Part shown: piece by piece, positions 9,954 through 19,795 of the stretch
Numbering within the stretch: position 1 is the first letter of the stretch
Layout: every line of letters begins with the position of its first letter
Source of the DNA: Liolophura sinensis
Taxonomy: Eukaryota; Mollusca; Polyplacophora; Chitonida; Chitonidae
Length of the DNA stretch: 64,000 nt
Assembly: GCF_032854445.1 (NCBI RefSeq)
Contig: NC_088299.1
Location: 1,091,001 to 1,155,000 of the forward strand
Reading direction: 5' to 3'
Translations under genes and position numbers: made by a program
The notes under the pieces: generated by a model
Databases searched by the model: none
Told to the model about the DNA's origin: nothing
What the model saw: only the letters and a program-made list of their open reading frames with translations

Positions 9954-10625
9954 GTGGTGCAAAACCACACCCTTCCAAACGACTTGAAAACAGCCCTGGA
10001 AATGGTATGTCAGGAGAGGTGTTTGCCCGTCAAACTCTTTCACAGCGCCCTCACGTATCCTTGTGAGCCTATCTTAGCCAGAGAGACGAACTTGTTGTGT
10101 AGACTGAGCAAACTCCGACCATTTCAGCCAGAGAGGGTCCGAGAACTGCAAGACTTTTACAAGTACCAGACAGCCTTAGTTGAGACTGAGAGATACCGAA
10201 GTCTCATGCTAGGCGACGCACATCCGCACTTAAAAGTGCTCCTTAACCAGTACTACGACCAGGAACTTGGGTTGATAATAAAGAGAGTAGAGGCCAGTGT
10301 CGCCTTATTAGAAGACAGTGGCATCGGTTCCTGTCTTAGTAGAGAAGCCCAGGTCGTGGCAAGCAACATCAGCAGAAGACATCTTGGCTTAAGGACCAGA
10401 TCGCTTTTGTCCAAAGCATCTGTCCGTTTGTTGGAGCTGTGGTATGAACAACACATCGACCACCCTTACCCTACACCCTCTGAGACTGAAAGTTTGGCTA
10501 CAGCAGGTGGTTTGACACAGGAACAAGTTAAAAAGTGGTTTGCCAACAAGAGAAATCGATCAGCCAATACCAGGTCCTTAACACAAATTGCAAGTGTTAA
10601 GAGGAAGTGGTCCATGATGATGTAG
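9954..10625 (+). pseudogene. C-terminal-only TALE homeobox copy
   Basis: Second member of the chimeric pair that begins at 8968. Codons 109-330 are intact with Glu125 to Val, Arg at 162 and Arg326 to Trp in the basic tail (KRKWSMMM). The spacer piece in front (9706-9953) is 36 bases shorter than at 6729-7012. It has no recognisable promoter and no initiating ATG in the normal place. Confidence 0.75.
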
Positions 10626-11908
10626 TGTGAAATGTTTCCCTTTATAATTGCAGTGCTTTACTCTCTTTCTAATAGTGCTATAATTTTATATGTTTCTTCA
10701 TGCAAAATGGAATGAATATTAAAAACAGTTGAGTTAAACATGATTTTTGTCTTCTTGTCATTACCAATACCACTTTTGTGAAAAGTGCAACACCGCCTAC
10801 TGCAATTTTCACAGGTGAAAATTGACGATGGCTGGATTCGAACTTACAATACAGTTAGTTCATCAAGCGGTATAATTTAAGGAGTATATGTGAAAAACTG
10901 CTTGCTCCTAAAGAAAATTCATAAAATGTTGACAGAGTGCTTCAAGCTTAATTTGATGTTGCCACATTGATAATAAATGTGTGTTTGAGTAATTTCCTGC
11001 TTTTATTCAACGCCAGCGAAAACGATCAGGAGGAACAGATTGGAAAAACAATCAATAGTCAGATTTCTCCACCTTGTTTTATTGTATGCAAACACAATTC
11101 TACTGGTTATCAGACTCAGTATTCGTCAGCTCTTTGAAAGACACAAAGTGTGGTAGCGTACCATTTTAAGCCATATTAAATGCAAAGATTACGAAATGGC
11201 TTTCACTGAAAAAGAAATACGTCAAACTGTTTCAGCTGTCAAAGAATTACTTCTTTATGATTAATTAATAAAGGTCGACGTCGTATATGTAAAACTTGAA
11301 ACGAGCGTCTCGCTTGATCTAAAACTGTGGTGTGAATATTGAGAAAATGATATAATCGACTTACTTTTCTGACGCCGCCTACACTTATGGAGATATTTTC
11401 TCTGTTAAATGAGATCGTCTCATCGCTTGAAGTAGACGTATTGGGATAGAATGGTTTCATCACCTCTGCTCAGTATTTCAAGTAGACGCATTGGGATAGA
11501 ATAGGTTCGTCACCTCTGCTCAACCTTTGAAGTAGACGTATTGCCAGAGAATGGCTTCATCACCTCTGCCGGCTACACAGTTAAGACCATTTAAAGAAAG
11601 AAGTCGGTCGCTACACTTTACCCCCCAGGCGGCCCACCCTTGTAGCTGAAGATGTAAAATCTGATACAGCTGCTACTGGATTAACGCCCTAACAATTTTA
11701 AGACGCCAAACAGCAGGAAAGGTGAGCATCAGTTCACAAGAAACCATACTTTTGGTTGATTCCAAATATCGTTCACCACAGTGGCCAATCAAATTGCTGC
11801 CTTCTACCCAGCATATAAGACAGGATTTGCTTTAAAACTTGACAACACTGAGCTTTACGTGTCACACTTCCAAGTGGAATTTAACTAAGCACAAATCGCT
11901 GAAGCACT
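10626..11908 (+). repeat. Full-length array spacer
   Basis: Standard spacer layout with an intact CCAAT. Left-type GTCTTCTTGTC marker. Confidence 0.85.
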
Positions 11909-12901
11909 ATGGCTTTTTCTAACGCCTCAAGTAACCAAAATGTCTACTCTAATTTAGCTACAGGTGTTGAGAGGACTATCTCCAAGGATGAGGATGGTAA
12001 AGACACATTGCAGACTCTGTGCGACCTCGTCGGTATATCGTCACAGTGCACCTCGACTGAAAATGCCAAAGATGACATTAAGACTGAAATCCAACCTGTC
12101 TACGTCGGCGATAATCACCACTGTGGAGTTGAAGAATCAGCTCAGATCACTGTAAGGACAGAAAGTTGTCCGAGTCCCGTAAAAGAGTGTCGACCTGGCG
12201 ATTATTTCCCCTTCTCTTGGGACTGCCCCGTTTTGCAAAACCACACCCTTCCAAACGACTTGAAAACAGCCCTGGAAATGGTATGTCAGGAGAGGTGTTT
12301 GCCCGTCAACCTCTTTCACAGCGCCCTCACGTATCCTTGTGAGCCTATCTTAGCCAGAGAGACGAACTTGTTGTGTAGACTCAGCAAACTCCAACCATTT
12401 CAGCCAGAGAGGGTCCGAGAACTGCAAGACTTTTACAAGTACCAGACAGCCTTAGTTGAGACTGAAAGATACCGAAGTCTCATGCTAGGCGACGCACATC
12501 CCCACTTAAAAGTGCTCCTTAACCAGTACTACGACCAGGAACTTGGGTTGATAATAAAGAGAGTAGAGGCCAGTGTCGCCTTATTAGAAGACAGTGGCAT
12601 CGGTTCCTGTCTTAGTAGAGAAGCCCAGGACGTGGCAAGCAACATCAGCAGAAGACATCTTGGCTTAAGGACCAGATCGCTTTTGTCCAAAGCATCTGTC
12701 CGTTTGTTGGAGCTGTGGTATGAACAACACATCGACCACCCTTACCCTACACCCTCTGAGACTGAAAGTTTGGCTACAGCAGGTGGTTTGACACAGGAAC
12801 AAGTTAAAAAGTGGTTTGCCAACAAGAGAAATCGATCAGCCAATACCAGGTCCTTAACACAAATTGCAAGTGTTAAGAGGAAGCGGTCCATGATGATGTA
12901 G
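11909..12901 (+). CDS. TALE-class homeodomain protein, intact copy (leftmost)
   Basis: 330 codons, intact. Compared with the array consensus it has Thr92 to Lys, Glu125 to Val and Val241 to Asp, more amino-acid change than any regular copy, as expected near an array edge. It corresponds to the 21079 copy at an offset of 9170 bp. The CCAAT box is intact. Confidence 0.9.
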   Translation: MAFSNASSNQNVYSNLATGVERTISKDEDGKDTLQTLCDLVGISSQCTSTENAKDDIKTEIQPVYVGDNHHCGVEESAQITVRTESCPSPVKECRPGDYFPFSWDCPVLQNHTLPNDLKTALEMVCQERCLPVNLFHSALTYPCEPILARETNLLCRLSKLQPFQPERVRELQDFYKYQTALVETERYRSLMLGDAHPHLKVLLNQYYDQELGLIIKRVEASVALLEDSGIGSCLSREAQDVASNISRRHLGLRTRSLLSKASVRLLELWYEQHIDHPYPTPSETESLATAGGLTQEQVKKWFANKRNRSANTRSLTQIASVKRKRSMMM

Positions 12902-13844
12902 TGTGAAATGTTTCCCTTTATAATTGCAGTGCTTTACTCTCTTTCTAATAGTGCTATAATTGTATATGTTTCTTCATGCAAAATGGAATGAATATTAAAA
13001 ACAGTTGAGTTAAACATGATTTTTGTCTTCTTGTCATTACCAATACCACTTTTGTGAAAAGTGCAACACCACCTACTGCAATTTTCACAGGTGAAAATTG
13101 ACGATGGCTGGATTCGAACTTACAATACAGTTAGTTCATCAAGCGGCATAATTTAAGTATATGTGAAAAACTGCTTGCTCCTAAAGAAAAATTCATTAAT
13201 GGCTTTCACTGAAAAAGAAATAGGTCAAACTGTTTCAGCTGTCAAAGAATTACTTCTTTATGATTAATTAATAAAGGTCGACGTCGTATATGTAAAACTT
13301 GGAACAAGCGTCTCACTTGATCTAAAACTGTGGTGTGAATATTGAGAAAATGATATAATCGACTTACTTTTCTGACGCCGCCTAGACTTATGGAGATATT
13401 TTCTCTGTTAAATGAGATCGTCTCATCGCTTGAAGTAGACGTATTGGGATAGAATGGTTTCATCACCTCTGCTCAGCCTTTCAAGTAGACGCATTGGGAT
13501 AGAATAGGTTCGTCACCTCTGCTCAACCTTTGAAGTAGACGTATTGCCAGAGAATGGCTTCATCACCTCTGCCGGCTACACAGTTAAGATCATTTAAAGA
13601 AAGAAGTCGGTCGCTACACTTTACCCCCAGGCGGCCCACCCTTGTAGCTGAAGATGTAAAATCTGATACAGCTGCTACTGGATTAACGCCCCAACAATTT
13701 TAAGACGCCAAACAGCAGGAAAGGTGAGCATCAGTTCACAAGAAACCATACTTTTGGTTGATTCCAAATATCGTTCACCACAGTGGCCAATCAAATTGCT
13801 GCCTTCTACCCAGCATATAAGACACGATTTGCTTTAAAACTTGA
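12902..13844 (+). repeat. Spacer with internal deletion, interrupted by LINE insertion
   Basis: Relative to a normal spacer, roughly 235 bases between AAATTCAT and TAATGGCTTTC (around 13195) are missing. The 50-bp repeat triplet, CCAAT and TATA-like box remain. The sequence is then cut at AAAACTTGA (13836-13844) by the retrotransposon. Confidence 0.8.
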
Positions 13845-14728
13845 AAACTTGTCATCTAAAAATATATACTGACGGATCTAAAAATGTGCAGGGTCACACT
13901 GGATCATCATTTGCAATACCAGATCTAAACATAGTTAAAAACTATAAACTACCCAACCACCTCTCCGTCTATACTAGTGAATTAGTTGAAATTACAATGG
14001 CACTACAATGGATTCTTGAGAACAAACCAAACCGAGTAGCCATACTAAGCGACTCCCTCAGCGGTATAATTTCCATCCAAAACTCCAAATCTGAGAGTAG
14101 ACCAGACCTCCTACAAGAAATAATCTCGCTAACTGACAAAATACAGAAACAAAAAACCGACCTGACTCTAGCATGGGTTCCAGCGCACGTTAATATTCGA
14201 GGAAATGAAATTGCAGATCAGGCAGCAAAATCGAGCCTACGAAAATATGAACAAGATATAGACGTCCCCCTGAGCCAAAATGAAATATATACATTGATCA
14301 ATACCCAAATTAACAATCAGTGGAAAGAGGAATGGGATAAAGAATCCCGCGTACGGTGGCACTATAAAATATTAAACGGAACGATTGCAAAATTAAATTC
14401 GTTCCAATTATTGAATAACCAAGATGACAAAAACATATCACGCCTGAGACTAGGGAAAACAGGGCTCAAAGCACATCTAGCAACTATAATCCAAAATTCT
14501 TCACCAACTTGCCCAGCCTGTCAAGAGCATGATGAAACCATAGAGCACTATTTGCTACAATGTATTAAACACAGTAAAGAACGAAGACGATTGGCAGAAT
14601 GCCTGCAAATCTACAAATGTGAACTTGACCTTCAGACTATCCTTAACCCCAAACCACACCTGAGAGCACAAATATTCTCCTTACTAAAAGAATACATCAA
14701 ATCGACGGGTTACGAAAGCCGAATCTGA
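13844..14728 (+). CDS. LINE ORF2 C-terminus: RNase H and CCHC knuckle (partial)
   Basis: RNase H type I motifs appear in order: YTDGSK (catalytic Asp11, numbering from the TTG at 13841), TSELVEI (Glu47), LSDSLSGI (Asp71), WVPAHVNIRGNEIADQAAK (His116, Asp126). A C-terminal CPAC-X8-H-X4-C zinc-binding element follows (Cys224, Cys227, His236, Cys241), as in the tails of many LINE ORF2 proteins. All four carboxylates are present, so this domain may have been functional before 5' truncation. There is no true start codon: the frame enters directly from the insertion boundary, with an array TAA a few codons upstream. Confidence 0.9.
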   Translation, partial: KTCHLKIYTDGSKNVQGHTGSSFAIPDLNIVKNYKLPNHLSVYTSELVEITMALQWILENKPNRVAILSDSLSGIISIQNSKSESRPDLLQEIISLTDKIQKQKTDLTLAWVPAHVNIRGNEIADQAAKSSLRKYEQDIDVPLSQNEIYTLINTQINNQWKEEWDKESRVRWHYKILNGTIAKLNSFQLLNNQDDKNISRLRLGKTGLKAHLATIIQNSSPTCPACQEHDETIEHYLLQCIKHSKERRRLAECLQIYKCELDLQTILNPKPHLRAQIFSLLKEYIKSTGYESRI

Positions 14729-14747
14729 TAAAACACAATTGACCAAC

Positions 14748-14959
14748 AACGGCGATACCTTGATTCTGAGGGCCGTTTCTGCTCTAGTCAACAATACGTC
14801 ACCTTCTCTGATTAAAAACGGTGCATTCTCCGTAATTACACATATACTAACAACGGCGATACCTTGATTTTGAGGGCCGTTTATTCCACAGATACATAAT
14901 TCCTCCCTACAACTTTATCCCCAACTATATCGGCGATACCTTGATCTTGAGGGCCGATA
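14748..14959 (+). ncRNA. Three hairpins in the retrotransposon 3' region
   Basis: Three copies of a stem-loop: stems AACGGC/GCCGTT at 14748-14753/14772-14777 and 14852-14857/14876-14881, and TATCGGC/GCCGATA at 14928-14934/14953-14959. All loops start GATACCTTGAT. The third copy has paired changes on both stem sides, which supports real base pairing. They probably serve as RNA structures for the element, which is inference. Confidence 0.7.
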
Positions 14960-15323
14960 AAACGTCCATGAAACCAATCTGCAAAAACATAGCACACGAA
15001 AACAATGTAACCACAAAAGTTGATAACTGTAGTAATTAATAATATTTCTCCATTAACTAATCTGCCCTCTTATTTGTTGTTATTTATCTATTCTTATTAG
15101 TTGATATTTATTTTCTATTTATTTACAAATGTGTATATATCATACGAGGGCAGACCCTCTATCAATTTCTGATTGGTAGGTATACCACTAATTTGCTCCT
15201 AAATATCTGTTTTATCAAATATTTTCTTGCTTAAGATATACATTATCTCATAAACAAAACCCCTTCGCAAATCAAAAATACAACTATCTTGTATATTTGT
15301 TTTCTCTATTTGTTTTCACAGGG
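14960..15323 (+). other. AT-rich retrotransposon 3' region
   Basis: Non-coding AT-rich sequence ending in TTTGTTTTCACAG (about 15308-15320), which looks like a splice acceptor placed just before the A18 tract and the next ORF. Confidence 0.5.
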
Positions 15324-15341
15324 AAAAAAAAAAAAAAAAAA
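15324..15341 (+). repeat. Internal A18 tract
   Basis: Eighteen consecutive A immediately upstream of the ATG at 15344. Possible former poly(A) junction of two templates fused during reverse transcription. Confidence 0.85.
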
Positions 15342-15343
15342 GG

Positions 15344-15910
15344 ATGAAAATCTTTATTATCGGCAGCAGTTACGTTCATAGACTGGAGAATAGTATCCTT
15401 CGAAATTCGATCCCAAACTCTAGAATCGACTTTGGAACAGGCCAGGACATTCGGTTTTTTGGCATTGGGGGAGCTAGAGTTGGGACACTTAGATGCTCTG
15501 GAAGATTGGAAAGTCTCCTTCAGGAGACAAAACCTGACCTAGTTATCCTTCACATTGGGGGAAACGATGCGGACTCTCACAAATCAGCAGCAGCAATTTG
15601 CGCTGATATTTTAGACTATGTTGGTGCACTTAAAACGAAATTCCAAATTCCAAGGATCTACATCAGCCAGCTTCTTTACCGTCAGGTAACTCGGCGAATT
15701 TCGGTCCACATTTATAATACAAAAATCCATGAAATTAACAAGAAGCTGACAAACAACCAATTGGCCACCTTCTGGAGACACCGGGGACTGATCCGACCAC
15801 AAAAACAAATTCTAACCAACGACGGAGTGCACCTAAACACTCTAGGCCAGGAACTGTTCTACCGGTCTATGAAACGTGCTGTCTGCGCCGCCATGGGAGG
15901 CCAAAAATAA
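15344..15910 (+). CDS. SGNH/GDSL-hydrolase-like protein carried by the retrotransposon
   Basis: 188 aa. The SGNH blocks are recognisable: IIGSSYV at residues 5-11 (nucleophile block, GSS instead of GDS), FFGIGGARV (38-46, block II), LHIGGNDAD (69-77, GxND block with Asn74), and NDGVHLN (159-165, Asp160/His163, block V). The length fits a single SGNH domain with no signal peptide or membrane segment. SGNH-type domains are known in ORFs of several animal retrotransposons, where an esterase role is proposed but unproven. It lies inside the same target-site duplication as the RNase H fragment, so it was mobilised with it. Confidence 0.75.
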   Translation: MKIFIIGSSYVHRLENSILRNSIPNSRIDFGTGQDIRFFGIGGARVGTLRCSGRLESLLQETKPDLVILHIGGNDADSHKSAAAICADILDYVGALKTKFQIPRIYISQLLYRQVTRRISVHIYNTKIHEINKKLTNNQLATFWRHRGLIRPQKQILTNDGVHLNTLGQELFYRSMKRAVCAAMGGQK

Positions 15911-16554
15911 AAATTGGAAATAGAGAAGGAAATCAATTAAAGAAGAAGACAGGGAAAACAATAAGAAGACTCATGGGACCAAAGAAACTTAACAACCAGG
16001 AAACGAAGACCAGAAACATGAAAGACATCATGACAATAGGACTATCTCTTGCTTCAACTAAGTGGATGAGGCCTGACATCCTATCCTTGCTCCTCATTTA
16101 TACTTGTCGCACCTGTTACAGGCACAGGTTTCCAGTACGCTGGTTTTTCCTGGACGGCGTCCGGTATAAGTGGCGGGAGCTCCTTAACTCCACGCCACAG
16201 AGGAGGAAGCAAGAGAACAAAACTGTTAACCAATAAATAAAGGCACTACTGTTGTTTTCTCTCTGTGTAAATTTCTGTATAGGCAAATCATTGTAATTTT
16301 TTAATGCAGATCTATGTATCTCTAATGTAAAGATAACGTTAATCCCTGTAAATAGCTTACTATTTATCCCCTTTCTGTTAAATAACCATGGCAGCATTTG
16401 AACCTATAGAATAAGCTGTAACATGCTACCACAAAGAGGTTAATCCCACTAATTGACTCATGTACATATGTAAATAGTATACCAACGCACTGCTGTTATG
16501 TAACCAAAATATTCATGTGTTAAAAAAAAAAATAATAATAAAACACTGATTGAT
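15911..16554 (+). other. Retrotransposon 3' untranslated region
   Basis: AT-rich, with overlapping AATAAATAAA polyadenylation-like signals (about 16232-16241) and (TAA)n near 16531. The 87-codon frame at 15973-16236 shows no recognisable domain and is not called as a gene. Confidence 0.5.
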
Positions 16555-16584
16555 GGGCCACGATATCCGCCAGGAAAGTGGCCC
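16555..16584 (+). ncRNA. 3'-terminal hairpin of the retrotransposon
   Basis: Perfect 7-bp stem GGGCCAC/GTGGCCC (16555-16561/16578-16584) with a 16-base loop beginning GATA, about ten bases before the terminal A-tract. LINE reverse transcriptases commonly recognise such 3' stem-loops. The loop start resembles the three upstream hairpins. Confidence 0.65.
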
Positions 16585-16617
16585 TAAAACCAGTAAAAAA
16601 AAAAAAAAAAAACTTGA

Positions 16618-16852
16618 CAACACTGAGCTTTACGTGTCACACTTCCAAGTGGAATTTAACTAGCTGTGGTATGAACAACACATCGACCACCCTTACCCTA
16701 CACCCTCTGAGACTGAAAGTTTGGCTACAGCAGGTGGTTTGACACAGGAACAAGTTAAAAAGTGGTTTGCCAACAAGAGAAATCGATCAGCCAATACCAG
16801 GTCCTTAACACAAATTGCAAGTGTTAAGAGGAAGCGGTCCATGATGATGTAG
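16618..16852 (+). pseudogene. Homeodomain-only remnant after the LINE
   Basis: Normal leader sequence (to TTTAACTA, 16661) is joined directly to codon 269 of the gene, deleting the ATG and about 268 codons. The junction creates an in-frame TAG at 16661-16663 in front of LWYEQH. Residues 269-330 and the normal stop follow. No product is expected. Confidence 0.85.
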
Positions 16853-18137
16853 TGTGAAATGTTTCCCTTTATAATTGCAGTGCTTTACTCTCTTTCTAAT
16901 AGTGCTATAATTTTATATGTTTCTTCATGCAAAATGGAATGAATATTAAAAACAGTTGAGTTAAACATGATTTTTTGTCTTCTTGTCAATACCAATACCA
17001 CTTTTGTGAAAAGTGCAACACCGCCTACTGCAATTTTCACTGGTGAAAATTGACGATGGCTGGATTCGAACTTACAATACAGTTAGTTCATCAAGCGGTA
17101 TAATTTAGGAGTATATGTGAAAAACTGCTTGCTCCGAAAGAAAATTCATAAAATGTTGACAGAGTGCTTCAAGCTTAATTTGATGTTGCCACATTGATAA
17201 TAAATGTGTGTTTGAGTAATTTCCTGCTTTTATTCAACGCCAGCGAAAACGATCGGGAGGAACAGATTGGAAAAACAATCAATAGTCAGATTTCTCCACC
17301 TTGTTTTATTGTATGCAACACAATTCTACTGGTTATCAGACTCAGTATTCGTCAGCTCTTTGAAAGACACAAAAGTGTGGTAGCGTACCATTTTAAGCCA
17401 TATTAAATGCAAAGATTACGAAATGGCTTTCACTGAAAAAGAAATACGTCAAACTGTTTCAGCTGTCAAAGAATTACTTCTTTATGATTAATTAATAAAG
17501 GTCGACGTCGTATATGTAAAACTTGAAACGAGCGTCTCACTTGATCTAAAACTGTGTGTGAATATTGAGAAAATGATATAATCGACTTACTTTTCTGACG
17601 CCGCCTACACTTATGGAGATATTTTCTCTGTTAAATGAGATCGTCTCATCGCTTGAAGTAGACGTATTGGGATAGAATGGTTTCATCACCTCTGCTCAGT
17701 CTTTCAAGTAGACGCATTGGGATAGAATAGGTTCGTCACCTCTGCTCAACCTTTGAAGTAGACGTATTGCCAGAGAATGGCTTCATCACCTCTGCCGGCT
17801 ACACAGTTAAGACCATTTAAAGAAAGAAGTCGGTCGCTACACTTTACCCCCCAGGCGGGCCCACCCTTGTAGCTGAAGAATGTAAAATCTGATACAGCTG
17901 CTACTGGATTAACGCCCTAACAATTTTAAGACGCCAAACAGCAGGAAAGGTGAGCATCAGGTTCACAAGAAACCATACTTTTGGTTGATTCCAAATATCG
18001 TTCACCACAGTGGCCAATCAAATTGCTGCCTTCTACCCAGCATATAAGACACGATTTGCTTTAAAACTTGACAACACTGAGCTTTACGTGTCACACTTCC
18101 AAGTGGAATTTAACTAAGCACAAATCGCTGAAGCACT
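16853..18137 (+). repeat. Full-length array spacer (diverged)
   Basis: 1285 bases with several single-base indels relative to other spacers (for example GGCGGGCCC, GAAGAATGT and CAGGTTCAC near 17850-17960). Both palindromes are kept, with TG instead of AG at the centre of the second (about 17041). The CCAAT box is intact. Confidence 0.8.
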
Positions 18138-18875
18138 ATGGCTTTTTCTAACGCCTCAAGTAACCAAAATGTCTACTCTAATTTAGCTACAGGTGTTGAG
18201 AGGACTATCTCCAAGGATGAGGATGGTAAAGACACATTGCAGACTCTGTGCGACCTCGTCGGTATATCATCACAGTGCACCTCGACTGAAAATGCCAAAG
18301 ATGACATTAAGACTGAAATCCAACCCGTCTACGTCGGCGATAATCACCACTGTGGAGTTGAAGAATCAGCTCAGATCACTGTAAGGACAGAAAGTTGTCC
18401 GAGTCCCGTAACAGAGTGTCGACCTGGCGATTATTTCCCCTTCTCTTGGGACTGCCCCGTTTTGCAAAACCACACCCTCCCAAACGACTTGAAAACAGCC
18501 CTGGAAATGGAATGTCAGGAGAGGTGTTTGCCCGTCAACCTCTTTCACAGCGCCCTCACGTATCCTTGTGAGCCTATCTTAGCCAGAGAGACGAACTTGT
18601 TGTGTAGACTGAGCAAACTCCGACCATTTCAGCCAGAGAGGGTCCGAGAACTGCAAGACTTTTACAAGTACCAGACAGCCTTAGTTGAGACTGAGAGATA
18701 CCGAAGTCTCATGCTAGGCGACGCACATCCCCACTTAAAAGTGCTCCTTAACCAGTACTACGACCAGGAACTTGGGTTGATAATAAAGAGAGTAGAGGCC
18801 AGTGTCGCCTTATTAGAAGACAGTGGCATCGGTTCCTGTCTTAACGAAAACGATCGGGAGGAACAGATTGGATAA
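18138..18875 (+). CDS. N-only TALE-family protein lacking the homeodomain (245 aa)
   Basis: Duplicate of the 8968 copy at an offset of 9170 bp, with the same in-frame switch after codon 235 and the same NENDREEQIG tail. Its survival as an open frame in two duplicated blocks is compatible with either recency or use. Unlike 8968 it has an intact CCAAT. Confidence 0.7.
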   Translation: MAFSNASSNQNVYSNLATGVERTISKDEDGKDTLQTLCDLVGISSQCTSTENAKDDIKTEIQPVYVGDNHHCGVEESAQITVRTESCPSPVTECRPGDYFPFSWDCPVLQNHTLPNDLKTALEMECQERCLPVNLFHSALTYPCEPILARETNLLCRLSKLRPFQPERVRELQDFYKYQTALVETERYRSLMLGDAHPHLKVLLNQYYDQELGLIIKRVEASVALLEDSGIGSCLNENDREEQIG

Positions 18876-19123
18876 ACAATCAATAGTCAGATTTTTCCAC
18901 CTTGTTTTATTGCATGGAAACACAATTCTACTGGTTATCAGACTCAGTATTCGTCAGCTCTTTGAAAGACACAAAGTGTGGTAGCGTACCATTTTAAGCC
19001 ATATTAAATGCAAAGATTACGAAATGGCTTTCACTGAAAAAGAAATACGTCAAACTGTTTCAGCTGTCAAAGAATTACTTCTAAAACTTGAAACGAGCGT
19101 CTCACTTGATCTAAAACTGTGGT

Positions 19124-19795
19124 GTGGTGCAAAACCACACCCTTCCAAACGACTTGAAAACAGCCCTGGAAATGGTATGTCAGGAGAGGTGTTTGCCCGT
19201 CAAACTCTTTCACAGCGCCCTCACGTATCCTTGTGAGCCTATCTTAGCCAGAGAGACGAACTTGTTGTGTAGACTGAGCAAACTCCGACCATTTCAGCCA
19301 GAGAGGGTCCGAGAACTGCAAGACTTTTACAAGTACCAGACAGCCTTAGTTGAGACTGAGAGATACCGAAGTCTCATGCTAGGCGACGCACATCCCCACT
19401 TAAAAGTGCTCCTTAACCAGTACTACGACCAGGAACTTGGGTTGATAATAAAGAGAGTAGAGGCCAGTGTCGCCTTATTAGAAGACAGTGGCATCGGTTC
19501 CTGTCTTAGTAGAGAAGCCCAGGTCGTGGCAAGCAACATCAGCAGAAGACATCTTGGCTTAAGGACCAGATCGCTTTTGTCCAAAGCATCTGTCCGTTTG
19601 TTGGAGCTGTGGTATGAACGACACATCGACCACCCTTACCCTACACCCTCTGAGACTGAAAGTTTGGCTACAGCAGGTGGTTTGACACAGGAACAAGTTA
19701 AAAAGTGGTTTGCCAACAAGAGAAATCGACCAGCCAATACCAGGTCCTTAACACAAATTGCAAGTGTTAAGAGGAAGCGGTCCATGATGATGTAG
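19124..19795 (+). pseudogene. C-terminal-only TALE homeobox copy
   Basis: Duplicate of 9954 at 9170 bp offset. Differences from consensus are Glu125 to Val, Gln273 to Arg in homeodomain helix 1 (YERHIDHPYP) and Ser310 to Pro. The last is shared with the next full copy at 21079, so a conversion or exchange tract links them. The promoter and first 108 codons are missing. Confidence 0.75.

Larger units (their letters stand above)
8968..12901 (+). repeat. Segment repeated at 18138-22071 (offset 9170 bp)
   Basis: The order N-only (8968), C-only (9954), full gene (11909) is repeated as 18138, 19124, 21079 with every start exactly 9170 bases later. The match extends into the flanking spacers. The LINE-bearing and deleted units lie between the two copies. 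Confidence 0.9.
13845..16608 (+). mobile_element. 5'-truncated non-LTR retrotransposon (I/Nimb-like) inserted in the array
   Basis: Flanked by a 9-base target-site duplication AAAACTTGA (13836-13844 and 16609-16617) and ending in an A-tract (about 16595-16610), as expected for target-primed reverse transcription. It contains the RNase H plus zinc-knuckle end of a LINE polyprotein, a 3' region with three hairpins, an internal A18 tract, an SGNH-hydrolase-like ORF and a terminal hairpin. The endonuclease and reverse transcriptase are missing. RNase H places it near the I/Nimb/Ingi/R1 group; the exact clade is not certain. Confidence 0.85.

Noticed and set aside
9854-10066. 70-codon frame joining the micro-ORF to the C-only copy
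   Set aside because: Created by the 36-base deletion; it enters the homeobox gene out of frame and has no protein features.
15973-16236. 87-codon frame downstream of the SGNH ORF
   Set aside because: No recognisable domain, sits in AT-rich retrotransposon 3' sequence ending at polyadenylation-like signals.
13845-16608. Retrotransposon as the engine of array expansion
   Set aside because: It is a single later insertion with its own target-site duplication inside one unit; unit junctions elsewhere show no duplication or A-tract.
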